Below, piece by piece: positions 1 through 9,900 of a stretch of DNA of 64,000 nucleotides. The stretch lies in the NCBI RefSeq assembly GCF_029697505.1, contig NZ_JARJEF010000011.1, forward strand, positions 62,001 through 126,000, given 5' to 3'. How positions within the stretch are numbered: position 1 is the first letter of the stretch; every line of letters starts with the position of its first letter. Below the pieces are notes generated by a model, which ran no database searches, was not told where the DNA came from, and saw only the letters and a program-made list of their open reading frames with translations. The position numbers and the translations under genes are program-made. This DNA is from Pseudophaeobacter profundi. GTDB lineage: Bacteria > Pseudomonadota > Alphaproteobacteria > Rhodobacterales > Rhodobacteraceae.

Positions 1-844
1 AGACACCACCAAAACTATACAGTCCGTTCAGCGCGTCCCGGTACAGCATCGAAGACCCCAGATACCGCATCAGGCTGGGCCGCTGGCGCAGCGCCTTGAC
101 CGAGGTGACCACCAGCCCGATGGCCTGGCGCAGGGTGCCGCGCTCGCCCGTGCGGGCATCATCCTTGACCCAGAGAAAATAGGGCACCATGAAGACGATG
201 AACCACAACGCAGTGAAGGGCCCCACTGCGCGGGTGCCCTCGCGGCTTTCGGCGTTCAGTCCCAGAATGGGATCCAGCCCGATCAGGGTCTTGCCTGTTC
301 CCTGTTCCACAAACAGCAGCAGCATGATGAACAGCGCAAGCACGCCGCCCAGATAGCCAAAGGCAAAACCGGACCCAGAGATCGCCCCGACGTCGTCTTT
401 ATCGCCAAGGCTGGGCAGTTGCGAATTGGCAAAGATCAGGGCGAATTCCGCGCCGATAAAGCCAAGGCCAAAGCAGATCAGCATTGTCCAAAGATTGGCA
501 CCGCCCGGATCCATGAACCAGATCGCCCCGGCACCGACAACATACATCAGCGAAAACCCCAGGAGCCAGGGTCGCTTGTGCCCGGAAATATCGGCCATTG
601 CGCCAATGAAAGGCGCGCCAAAACCGATGAGCAATCCGGTAATGGTCAGCCCGCGCGACCACATGGTCTGGGCCTGGGCGCTGGCGGCTTCGGGGTCCAG
701 GCCTTCCCCCATGTAGTAATTTGCGGCGACAGCGGCAAAGAAAGGGCCAAAGACAAAGGTCACCAGCAGCGTGTGATAGGGCTGGCTGGCCCAGTCAAAG
801 AACCACCAGCCCCAAATGCGCTTGCGCGCCGAAATATTGCTCAT
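1..844 (-). CDS. UMF1-type MFS transporter, N-terminal part (runs off left edge)
   Basis: Reading leftwards from an ATG at 844, an uninterrupted frame of about 281 codons leaves the window at base 1, so the C-terminal half is missing. The protein begins MSNISARKRIWGWWFFDWAS and continues with a run of hydrophobic segments typical of a 12-helix major facilitator. The N-terminal signature FDWASQPYHTLLVTFVFGPFF resembles the UMF1 (Atg22-like) subgroup of MFS permeases, whose bacterial substrates are mostly unknown. Acidic and aromatic residues of the first helix and a later loop with KRPW (near residue 93) fit MFS loop 2-3 topology. It is transcribed away from yggT. Family call is good; substrate unknown. 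Confidence 0.8.
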   Translation of the reverse strand, partial: MSNISARKRIWGWWFFDWASQPYHTLLVTFVFGPFFAAVAANYYMGEGLDPEAASAQAQTMWSRGLTITGLLIGFGAPFIGAMADISGHKRPWLLGFSLMYVVGAGAIWFMDPGGANLWTMLICFGLGFIGAEFALIFANSQLPSLGDKDDVGAISGSGFAFGYLGGVLALFIMLLLFVEQGTGKTLIGLDPILGLNAESREGTRAVGPFTALWFIVFMVPYFLWVKDDARTGERGTLRQAIGLVVTSVKALRQRPSLMRYLGSSMLYRDALNGLYSFGGV

Positions 845-1093
845 CCTGTCCCCACCTGTTTTTCTGTGGCGATAAGACAGGGGTGGGGGCCGCTAGGCAA
901 GCCCATCTTGCATCGGCGGTCGGGGGCGTTGCGCGTCCGCCGCGCGCCAGGCATCACTCCAGTCGGGCGTCGCTGTTTCTTGGCATGTGCCCCTGGTGCC
1001 ACCGTTTAACCAATGGTCAACCGCAACCTCGTGGAAGCCTTGCACATGGGGGCCGGGCTGCTTACCTAGGGGCCTGATATTTGAAAGAGGTAA

Positions 1094-1384
1094 ATGATGC
1101 TCTCGCTGTTCCAAATTTTGCTGCTGGTCCTGGACATTGTCTGGTTCTTTATCATTGCCCATGTGATCATGAGCTGGCTGATCAATTTCCAGGTGCTGAA
1201 CCTGCAACAGCAGCTGGTTGGGCAGATCTGGTACATGCTGCAACGCATTCTTGAACCGCTTTATGCCCCGGTGCGCCGCATTCTGCCCAATATGAGCGGC
1301 ATTGATCTGGCGCCGCTGGTGGTGCTGATCGCGGTCTATGCGCTGCGCATCATCATTCAGAATAATATGATGGCCTTCTACTAG
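1094..1384 (+). CDS. YggT family membrane protein
   Basis: A 96-residue protein with two hydrophobic blocks (about residues 3-30 and 70-92) separated by an amphipathic stretch containing LEPLYAPVRRILP, the hallmark of the YggT family. The GIDLAPLVVLI segment that opens the second block is also typical. YggT proteins are small inner-membrane proteins implicated in osmotic tolerance and membrane organisation; the biochemical role is not established. AGAGG lies a few bases before the ATG. A G/C-rich hairpin follows at 1441. It stands alone between a divergent transporter gene and recQ. Confidence 0.9.
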   Translation: MMLSLFQILLLVLDIVWFFIIAHVIMSWLINFQVLNLQQQLVGQIWYMLQRILEPLYAPVRRILPNMSGIDLAPLVVLIAVYALRIIIQNNMMAFY

Positions 1385-1440
1385 GCGCGATCATACCGCC
1401 GCCGAATGCAATTTCAGCGGGCGAAGCCGATTAAATGTGT

Positions 1441-1470
1441 AGGGGTGAAGCGTAAAGCTTTGCCCCTTTC
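1441..1470 (+). terminator. Possible terminator between yggT and recQ
   Basis: An 11-bp stem (1441-1451 with 1457-1467, allowing two G-U pairs) closes a 5-base loop and is followed by only three or four U residues. It is positioned to end yggT transcription before recQ. The weak U-tract lowers confidence. Confidence 0.45.
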
Positions 1471-1544
1471 GCTTGCCGCCCGAATCGACCTGTGGGATTG
1501 TAGCGCCTAAATCAGAGCAGCCGCCCCCAACGAGGTCCCACTTC

Positions 1545-3617
1545 ATGACAGCCGCGCCAGCGACCCCCGAGACAGAGGCCTCTGTCACTCCGCTATTGCG
1601 CGATATCTTTGGCTTTGATGCCTTTCGCCCCGGTCAGGAAGAGATCGTCGATGCGGTGACGCGCGGCGAGAACGTGCTGGCGATCATGCCCACCGGTGGC
1701 GGTAAATCGCTGTGCTTCCAGCTGCCCGCGCTGCAACGGGCGGGCATCACCGTGGTGATCTCGCCGCTGATTGCCCTGATGCGTGACCAAGTGCGCGCCC
1801 TGCAGGCGGTTGGCGTCAATGCAGGGGCGCTGACCTCTGGCAATACCGAGGAAGAGACCGAAGCCGTCTGGCAGGCCATCGAGGCGGGCGAGCTGAAGCT
1901 GTTGTATATGGCGCCCGAACGTCTGGCCTCGGGGGCGACCCTCAGCATGTTGCATCGCATCAATGTCAGCCTCATCGCGGTGGATGAGGCCCATTGCGTC
2001 AGCCAATGGGGCCATGATTTCCGCCCCGATTATCTGCGCATCGGCGAGCTGCGTCAGGCGCTGGACGTGCCCCTGGCTGCCTTTACCGCCACCGCCGATT
2101 CTGAGACCCGCGAAGAGATCGTGCGCAAGCTGTTTGACGGCCATGTCCCGCGCAGCTTTCTGCGTGGCTTTGACCGGCCCAATATTCATCTGGCCTTTGC
2201 CGCCAAGGATGGCCCACGGCGTCAGATCATGGAGTTTGCAGGGGCCCGCAAAGGGCAGTCTGGCATTGTCTACTGCGGCACCCGTGCCAAGACCGAAGAC
2301 CTGGCCCGCGCCCTGCGCGATGCCGGTCACGCCGCCTGCCACTATCATGGCGGTATGGAGGCCGGGGAGCGCCGCGATGTGGAAACACGGTTTGCCCGCG
2401 AAGATGGTCTGATCGTGGTGGCCACCGTGGCCTTTGGCATGGGCATTGATAAGCCGGACATCCGCTGGGTCGCCCATGCGGATCTGCCCAAAAGCATTGA
2501 ATCCTATTATCAGGAAATTGGCCGGGCTGGTCGTGATGGGGCGCCTGCTGAAACGCTGACGCTGTTTGGATCGGATGACATCCGCCTGCGGCGCAGCCAG
2601 ATCGACGAAGGTCTCGCACCGGCTGAGCGTCGCGCCGCAGATCATGGGCGGCTCAATGCACTGCTGGGGCTGGCCGAGGCCCTGACCTGCCGCCGCCAAA
2701 GCTTGCTGAAGTATTTTGAAGAAGCGTCAGAGCCCTGCGGCAATTGCGATCTTTGCGATAGCCCGGTAGATGTGTTCGACGGCACGACGGCGGTGCGCAA
2801 GGCGCTGTCGGCTATTTTGCGCACCAATGAAACCTATGGCGCGGGCCATCTGATCGACATTCTGTTTGGCAATGAAACTGACCGGGTGCGCGAAAAAGGC
2901 CATGATGATCTATCGGTCTTTGGCTGCGGCAAAGAATACAGCAAACGACAGTGGCAGGCGGTGTTCCGGCAAATGATGGGCCATGACCTGGTGCGCCCCG
3001 ACCCCGAACGCCACGGCGCCCTGCGCATGACCGAAGCCGCCCTGCCGGTGCTGAAAGGCGACGCGCAGATCTCGCTGCGCCGCGATACCATCAAATCGGC
3101 GGAACGCCGCCCTGCAGTCAAGATGCTGGTCTCGGAAGAGGATGCGCCGCTTCTGTCGGCCCTGAAGGCCAAGCGTCGCGCCCTGGCCGAGGCGCAGAAA
3201 GTGCCCGCCTATGTGGTGTTCAACGACAAGACCCTGATCGAAATGGCCGAAGCCCGCCCGGAAACCCTGGATCAGATGGCCCGGATTGGTGGGGTGGGGG
3301 CCAAGAAGCTTGAGCGCTACGGGGCGGAGTTTCTGCAAGTCATCACCGGCGCGGTGGAGCAGCTGCACCCCGCAAGGCGCAAGCTGGCCATGCGGGCGGG
3401 GGCAGGCAGTACATATGACGCGCTGATGGCGGCGCAGGCGCAACTGACCCGTGGCACCTGTGGCACCCTGAAACCGCTGAGCTGCCCGGCGCAGTTGCTG
3501 GCCAAGGTGGCGCAGATGCGCGCGACGGATGAACGCGGCATCGCAATCCTGCTTGGCGACCGCCGGGCAGAGAGATTCTTGCCCGCCTTTCTGGACGTTC
3601 TGCGCCAGACTGACTAA
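1545..3617 (+). CDS. recQ: ATP-dependent DNA helicase RecQ
   Basis: A 690-residue 3'-5' helicase of recombination and replication-fork repair. Walker A is MPTGGGKS (K near residue 54), and the DEAH box of motif II is VDEAHCVSQWGHDFRPDY near residues 145-162. Motif VI is YYQEIGRAGRDG. A RecQ-type zinc cluster follows (C near 382, then CGNCDLC near 397-403), then the RQC region and an HRDC domain at about 535-610 (TLDQMARIGGVGAKKLERYG). About 70 further residues follow the HRDC. The ATG at 1545 is preferred because the protein then starts close to the helicase core; an in-frame ATG at 1473 would add 24 residues with no family resemblance. Confidence 0.95.
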   Translation: MTAAPATPETEASVTPLLRDIFGFDAFRPGQEEIVDAVTRGENVLAIMPTGGGKSLCFQLPALQRAGITVVISPLIALMRDQVRALQAVGVNAGALTSGNTEEETEAVWQAIEAGELKLLYMAPERLASGATLSMLHRINVSLIAVDEAHCVSQWGHDFRPDYLRIGELRQALDVPLAAFTATADSETREEIVRKLFDGHVPRSFLRGFDRPNIHLAFAAKDGPRRQIMEFAGARKGQSGIVYCGTRAKTEDLARALRDAGHAACHYHGGMEAGERRDVETRFAREDGLIVVATVAFGMGIDKPDIRWVAHADLPKSIESYYQEIGRAGRDGAPAETLTLFGSDDIRLRRSQIDEGLAPAERRAADHGRLNALLGLAEALTCRRQSLLKYFEEASEPCGNCDLCDSPVDVFDGTTAVRKALSAILRTNETYGAGHLIDILFGNETDRVREKGHDDLSVFGCGKEYSKRQWQAVFRQMMGHDLVRPDPERHGALRMTEAALPVLKGDAQISLRRDTIKSAERRPAVKMLVSEEDAPLLSALKAKRRALAEAQKVPAYVVFNDKTLIEMAEARPETLDQMARIGGVGAKKLERYGAEFLQVITGAVEQLHPARRKLAMRAGAGSTYDALMAAQAQLTRGTCGTLKPLSCPAQLLAKVAQMRATDERGIAILLGDRRAERFLPAFLDVLRQTD

Positions 3618-3658
3618 GTCTGATCACGGAAACAAAGCGGCAACAAAAGGAGCGCGCG

Positions 3659-4429
3659 ATGCTGGTAGTGGTATCCCCGGCCAAAAAGCTGGATTGGACA
3701 GAGCGGGAACAGGAGATGACCTTTCCTGCTTTTCAGAATGATGCCATCGCTCTGAATGCCGTGGCGCGTGGTCTGTCTGTGCCAGAGCTGATGAAGCTGA
3801 TGCATATTAGCGAGGATCTGGCCAAGCTGAACTATGACCGGTTCCGCGACTTTGCCGCAGATCCGCAGGCCAAAGACCTGCGCCCTGCCGCGCTGGCCTT
3901 TGCCGGCGATACCTATCAGGGGCTGGAAGCGGCTTCGCTGGAGCCCGAAGAAATGGCCTGGGCACAGGATCACTTCCGTATTCTGTCCGGGCTTTATGGC
4001 CTGCTGCGGCCGCTGGACGGGTTGCAGCCCTACCGGCTGGAGATGGGATCGCGGCTGAAAACCCCGCGCGGCAAGAACCTGTATGAATACTGGGGCAGCC
4101 AGATCGCCGAGGCGCTGAACGCCCAGGCCGAGCAGATCGGCGCGCAGGTTCTGGTCAACTGCGCCAGCCAGGAATATTTTGGTGCCGTCGATCTGAAGGC
4201 GCTGAAATTGCAGGTGGTGACGCCGGTCTTCATGGAGCTGAAAAACGGCACGCCAAAGATTGTCAGCTTCTACGCCAAACGTGCCCGCGGGGCGATGGCG
4301 CGCTACGTGATTCAGCACCGGCTCTGCGAGGCCGAGGCCCTGCAGGGATTTGATGCCGGTGGCTATTGCTATCAGCCAGAGCTGTCCGAGCCGCAAAAAC
4401 CGGTTTTCCTGCGCAAGCCAGAGGCCTGA
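3659..4429 (+). CDS. yaaA: Peroxide stress protein YaaA (UPF0246)
   Basis: A 256-residue protein beginning MLVVVSPAKKLDW, the characteristic start of the YaaA/UPF0246 family. Internal family motifs include the YRLEMGSRLKTPRG segment near residue 125 and FYAKRARGAMARYV near residue 205. In E. coli, YaaA limits free intracellular iron and protects DNA during hydrogen peroxide stress; it binds DNA through a helix-hairpin-helix-like element. AAAAGGAG lies shortly before the ATG. It begins 41 bases after recQ, so the two may share a transcript. It converges on the sensor kinase gene with only two bases between stop codons. Confidence 0.92.
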   Translation: MLVVVSPAKKLDWTEREQEMTFPAFQNDAIALNAVARGLSVPELMKLMHISEDLAKLNYDRFRDFAADPQAKDLRPAALAFAGDTYQGLEAASLEPEEMAWAQDHFRILSGLYGLLRPLDGLQPYRLEMGSRLKTPRGKNLYEYWGSQIAEALNAQAEQIGAQVLVNCASQEYFGAVDLKALKLQVVTPVFMELKNGTPKIVSFYAKRARGAMARYVIQHRLCEAEALQGFDAGGYCYQPELSEPQKPVFLRKPEA

Positions 4430-4431
4430 TC

Positions 4432-6768
4432 CTAGGCGGCGGTGGTTACTTTGACGGGTTGGAAATCGGTCGTGGCGTGTTGCAGAATACGGTCCAGAAT
4501 GACCGCCTTGCGCAGGGGTTTGGTCAGATAGTGATCCAGCCCAGCGGCAAGGATGCCTTCGGAATCTCCGTTCATGGCATGCGCCGTCAAGGCCACGATG
4601 GGCACGTGACGACCGGTCAGCATCTCTAGCTGACGGATGTGCTTGGTGGCCTCTTTGCCGTCCATCTGCGGCATGGAAATATCCATGAAGATCAGATCAG
4701 GTTCAAAGCTTTGATACTGTTCAAGCGCCTCTAGGCCATTGTTGGCAAACTGTAGTTCGATGTTGAGATCTTTGACCATCTTGCGAAAGACCAACTGGTT
4801 GGTCTTGTTGTCTTCGGCGGCCAGAATGCGCATCTGCCGCGCCTGCATCTCTTGCGGGGGCAGGGTAAGCTGTTTGGCTGCTGCATTATCTGCGGCATAG
4901 GCCTGTTCCAGGGTCAGTGGTTCTGGTTCGGCCTCTGCGGTCCCGTCTTCCAGTGTGATCAACTCTGGTACGGCGTTGCCGTTGGCGTCTGGGGCCTGGG
5001 GCCTGGTGATGGCATCGGCAGCGGTTTGTCTATCCAGCAGGGAATTGCCCAGGGTCGCAAGCTTGGCAAACAGCGCGTCGCGCGGCGTCGGCCTTGGCAG
5101 CAGATCCAGAGAGAGCTCCTCTATGTCGCTAGTGGGGTATTCGTGCAGATTGGAGCAGAGCATCACAATGGGCACATCCTGCCACCCCTGCTCGCGCAGC
5201 TGCCGGGGAAGCGCCAGCCCCCCATCGCCGGAGAGGGTGTGATCGCCAATGACGATGTCGATGCCATCGTGCATCTTTGCCCCTGCCTCTGAAACGTTCC
5301 TTGCTGCGGTGACTTCAATCCCCAGCAACATCAATTGTCGCTGCAGAATTTCAGTATTGAGCGCCGAATCGTCCACCAGCAGAATATGTTGCAGACTTTT
5401 GGGCAGATTGGGGGCGGGGCTATGGGTTAGCCCGACGGTGGGCAGCGGAATGCGGAAACCAAAGCAGGATCCTTTGCCCTCGTCGCTTTCGACCCAGATT
5501 TCGCCCTCCATCAATTCGATCAACCGCCGCGAGATGGCCAGCCCCAGACCGGTGCCTTCGAACTTGCGATTGCTCTCATCCTCGACCTGGTTGAACTCAC
5601 CAAAGACGTGATCGATCTTGTCCTCCGGGATGCCGATGCCGGTGTCTTCAATCATGCAATGCACCGAGCAGACGCCTTCTTCCGGGTCGGAAACCCCGGT
5701 GACGCGCAGGGTGACATGGCCTGATTTGGTGAATTTCACCGCATTGCCTGCCAGATTGGTCAATACCTGACGGATCCGCCCCGGATCGCCAATGAACTGG
5801 GTGGGCAGAAACAGGTCGTAATCCACCAGCATCGACAGACCCTTGTCGCGCGCAGTGGGCTGCAACAGCATGACGATTTCGTGGATGCAGCGCTCCAGAT
5901 CAAAGGCTTCCGTGTGCAGGACAAGCTTGTCGGCCTCGATTTTGGAATAGTCCAGCACGTCGTTGATGATCACCAAGAGCGCCTCACCCGAGTTCTGGAT
6001 GGTCTTGGCGTAGAGCTGTTGTTCTTCGTTCAGGGCGGTGTCGTTCAGCAGTTCTGCCATGCCGACAACGCCGTTCATCGGGGTGCGGATTTCATGTGAC
6101 ATATTGGCGAGGAAGGCTGATTTGGCGCGGTTGGCCGCCTCGGCCCGTTCGCGGGCGTTGCGCAGCTCTTCCTCGTAATGCACCGAAGAGGTGATATCGA
6201 GTGCCAGGCTCACCACGTCGCCGCCATGGCCGCGTTGGTCAATAAGGCGCAGATAGCGGTCGTCCCACAGCTGGATGATAATGGGGTCGGGCGAGATCGA
6301 CAGCCAGCGGTCGCCCATCATGGCGCGCCAGGCGTCTGGCTTCAGCTTGCCGGTATTGACCAGGCCTTCATCAGTCAGAATTTGCAGGATCCGCATGTAC
6401 GAAACCCCTGGAGAGACCTCTTCCAGCCCATCAAAGATGTTGAGATAGGCAGTATTGGCACCAATCAGCTGGCTGTCTGCGTTGAAAAAGGCAAAGCCAT
6501 CCTGAAAAGCCTGGATCGAATGCCAGAGCCTGCGTTCTGCAGTTTCGATCTTTTCATTGGCCATGCTGAGGTCGGATTTGACCTTGGCATTTTCATCCCG
6601 CACCGTTGCCACTTCGGCTTGGCTGACGCCGATCTGCTTGGTCAGTGCCAGTGCATGACGGCCCAGTTTGCGATTCGCAGCCGAGAGTTCAGCCTGCTTG
6701 AGCTCAAGCAGTCGTTCCGCGGCCAGTCTGGCGCGGCGCTCTTCTGTGATCTTGTCAGCAAGGCTCAT
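4432..6768 (-). CDS. Hybrid sensor histidine kinase with two receiver domains
   Basis: About 778 residues with no transmembrane segment, so probably cytoplasmic. Order: N-terminal coiled coil (RRARLAAERLLELKQAEL), PAS-like sensor region (about 95-200), HisKA with phosphoacceptor SHEIRTPMNGV (H near 226), HATPase_c, then two receiver domains. The second receiver (EDNKTNQLV, D in MDISMPQMDG, K in LTKPL) looks complete. In the first, the KP motif reads RP (LLPRPTP), so phosphotransfer there is doubtful. The start at 6768 has GGAG about 10 bases upstream and begins MSLADKITEERRARL; an ATG at 6837 would prepend an unlikely hydrophobic piece. The cognate output protein is not in the neighbourhood. 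Related kinases are common in roseobacters but their signals are unknown. Confidence 0.88.
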   Translation of the reverse strand: MSLADKITEERRARLAAERLLELKQAELSAANRKLGRHALALTKQIGVSQAEVATVRDENAKVKSDLSMANEKIETAERRLWHSIQAFQDGFAFFNADSQLIGANTAYLNIFDGLEEVSPGVSYMRILQILTDEGLVNTGKLKPDAWRAMMGDRWLSISPDPIIIQLWDDRYLRLIDQRGHGGDVVSLALDITSSVHYEEELRNARERAEAANRAKSAFLANMSHEIRTPMNGVVGMAELLNDTALNEEQQLYAKTIQNSGEALLVIINDVLDYSKIEADKLVLHTEAFDLERCIHEIVMLLQPTARDKGLSMLVDYDLFLPTQFIGDPGRIRQVLTNLAGNAVKFTKSGHVTLRVTGVSDPEEGVCSVHCMIEDTGIGIPEDKIDHVFGEFNQVEDESNRKFEGTGLGLAISRRLIELMEGEIWVESDEGKGSCFGFRIPLPTVGLTHSPAPNLPKSLQHILLVDDSALNTEILQRQLMLLGIEVTAARNVSEAGAKMHDGIDIVIGDHTLSGDGGLALPRQLREQGWQDVPIVMLCSNLHEYPTSDIEELSLDLLPRPTPRDALFAKLATLGNSLLDRQTAADAITRPQAPDANGNAVPELITLEDGTAEAEPEPLTLEQAYAADNAAAKQLTLPPQEMQARQMRILAAEDNKTNQLVFRKMVKDLNIELQFANNGLEALEQYQSFEPDLIFMDISMPQMDGKEATKHIRQLEMLTGRHVPIVALTAHAMNGDSEGILAAGLDHYLTKPLRKAVILDRILQHATTDFQPVKVTTAA

Positions 6769-6920
6769 CCCTGCGAGCTCCATCAAAATAACAACAGTTA
6801 GAATCCCCATAGGGGGCAACGGTTCAGCAATAATCAAATGTCTGGTAACTAGTCTTACGCGTGAACATCTTGCTATGACGTTAAGCCCGTGTCAGCCTTG
6901 TAGCGATTTGGGAGAGCGTC

Positions 6921-9900
6921 ATGTCAGTTCAATTTTTTACACGATCCACGTTTTTTATTGTTTGGGCGCATCGGGTTGCTGCCAAAGTCGCCGCTGCTTT
7001 GGCAGGGCAGGTCAAAGGGTCCAGCTGCGCGCTGGTCGTGCTGGCGTTTGCGGCGACGGTCGCTGGCCTGCCCCAGCGTGCCACGGCAGACCCAGCTATT
7101 CCGCCGCTGCGCTATCAGGCCTTTATGGATACGGATTATTACGGATCGGACCTTCAGGCGCTGTTTGATACTGACCTTGCCGCCTGCGAACGGGCCTGCT
7201 CTGCCCAGGACAGCTGCGCTGGATTTTCCTATAATACGCGGGCCAATGCCTGTTTCCCAAAGCAGAATATGCAGACGGCCACGCCCTTTGTCGGGGCGGT
7301 TTCTGCGCTGAAGCGTGCCCAATCCCCACAGATGCTGGCCCAGGGCGAGAGCCGCGCCAAGGATCTGGCCTTCCTGCGCGAATCGGATTTGCAGCTGGCC
7401 TATCGCCAGGCGAAAGAGATCGGCCTGCGTCATGCCGCCGAAGGCGCCACCCTTGAGGACATGGTGATTGCCGGGCAGATCCAGGCCCGCAATGGCAATG
7501 ACAAGGGCGCGTTGCGCTGGCTGGCGCAGGCGGTCGCGCTCAGTGATGAGGCTGGGCTATGGGCAGAATATTCCGCCGTATTGCTGCGCTACAGCGGGGA
7601 CAAAAGCCGGGGCCAACAGGAACTGCGCAATCAGGCGCTGGCCTCCGGGTTGAACGCTTTTTTGCGCGCGCCTTCAAATGCGGTTCAGGCCAATGGGCTG
7701 GTTGCCGCCGCGCTGGCGCTGGAAAAACTGGGCCGGGGGCGGGACATGCTGCCGGTGCTGCGCCTGGCACAGGCCCGCGCTCCGCGCCAGGATATCGCCG
7801 GGCTGCTGGACCGCTCAATTGCAAAATACGGCTTTCACGTCACCGACAGCCGGGTGCATAGCGACAGCGCCAATCCGCGGCTCTGTGTTGAATTCTCGGA
7901 ACCCCTGCTGCTTAGTGGGGTTTCCTATGAGGATTATGTCAAACTGCCAAGGCCCGGTGTCGTGGCCACTGCCCAGGGGCAGGAGCTTTGCCTCGAAGGT
8001 CTGGAGCATGGGACGCGCTACAGCCTGACCCTGCGCCGGGGGCTGCCTGCGGCGAATGGCGAGGCGCTGCTCAAAGATGTAGACCTGACCCATTATATTG
8101 GTGACCGCAGCCCGGCGGTGCGTTTCCCCGGGCGCGCCTATGTGCTGGCCAAGACAGATCAGGCGGCGCTGCCGATTGAAACGGTCAATCTGGATGAGGT
8201 CGATCTGCGCCTGCGCTGGATGAGTGACCGCAACCTGCTGCGCAGCATTCAGGATGGCTATTTTGGCCGCCCGCTGTCGCAGTGGCAGGAAGAACATTTT
8301 GCCAGCGATATCGCCGAAGAGATCTGGCGCGGCACCGCAGTTCTGCAGAATGAACTGAACCAGGATATGACCACCCGGCTGCCCCTGGCCGAAGCAATAA
8401 GCGGGCAACCAGTTGGCATCTACGCGCTTTCGGCCAGTATCAAGGGCGCCGACCCCTATGACAACCCCGGCGCCACCCAGTGGTTTGTTCTGACGGATCT
8501 GGGGCTTAGCTCTCTGTCTGGCAGCGATGGGCTGCATGTGCAGGTGCAGGGGCTGTCGGATGCCAAGCCGCGCGCCGGGGTTGAGGTCACGCTGATTTCC
8601 AACGCTAATGCAGTGCTGGGTAAAACCACCAGTGACGCAACAGGATATGCGCATTTTGCGCCTGGTCTGGCGCGCGGGCGTGGTGGGGCTGCCCCGGCCA
8701 TGGTTCTGGCCCGTGTACCTGGCTCTGATGACACAGAGGCGGGCGAGGATTTTGCCTTTCTGTCGCTGAAAGATGCGGCCTTTGATCTGTCCGATCGCGG
8801 CGTCGAGGGCCGCCCGGCCCCTGGCCCGGTGGATGTCTTTCTGGCCACGGATCGCGGCGCGTATCGCGCCGGAGAGGTGATCCATGTCACTGCGCTGACC
8901 CGTGACAGCACCGCCCATGCAATCGAAGGCCTGCCGCTCAGCGCTATTTTGACCCGCCCCGATGGGGTGGAATACAGCCGCCATCTGTCGAGCGGCGGCA
9001 AGATGGGCGGTCATGTCTTTGCCCTGCCCGTGGGGCCAAGCGCGCCACGGGGCACCTGGCGGCTGGATATCAAAAGCGACCTAAAGGCCCCGGCCCTGGC
9101 CACGCGCCAGATCCTGGTCGAAGATTTCATGCCGGAACGCATCGATTTTGAACAAAGCGTCGCCAATGCCGATCTTCTGCGCCAGGGCGAGGCCGCGCAG
9201 ATCGACATCAAGGCGCGGTATCTGTTTGGCGCCCCCGGCGCTGACCTGGCCATCGACGGCGATCTGCGTCTGCGTCCGGTTGACCGTCTGGAAGGCTGGC
9301 CCGGCTATCGCTTTGGCCGTCATGACGCGCCGCGCGACAGCCAACGCAACTATTTTGGCGATGAAAGCACCGATGCGGCAGGCGCGGCCCGGATCACCGT
9401 GGCCCTGCCCGAGATCGAGGCCGCAGGCCGCCCGCTTGAGGCCTCGCTGACCACCCGGCTGACTGATGGATCGGGCCGCCCGGTGGAACGCAGTCTGGAT
9501 CTGCCGGTCAGCCCCGAGGGGCCGATCCTCGGCATCAGGCCGCTGTTCGAAGATGTGGTCGCCGAGGGCACCGAAGCCGGCTTTGAACTGGTGGCGCTGT
9601 CGCCCAGCCGCCAGCCGATGCCGATGCGGGTGAAATGGAGCCTGAACCGGATCGAGACCCGCTATCACTGGTATCAGCTCTATGGCAATTGGAACTGGGA
9701 ACCCAGCACCCGCCGCAAGAGCATCGCCACAGGCGAAGCCACGCTGGGCGAGACCCCCTTTGTGCTGTCGACCCCAACCGATTGGGGCCAGTATGAATTG
9801 GTGGTGGAGCGGCTGGATGGGGACTATGTCGCCGCTTCGCTGGATTTCTATGCCGGCTGGTACGCCCCGGCCGATGCTTCGGCAACGCCGGACCGACTGG

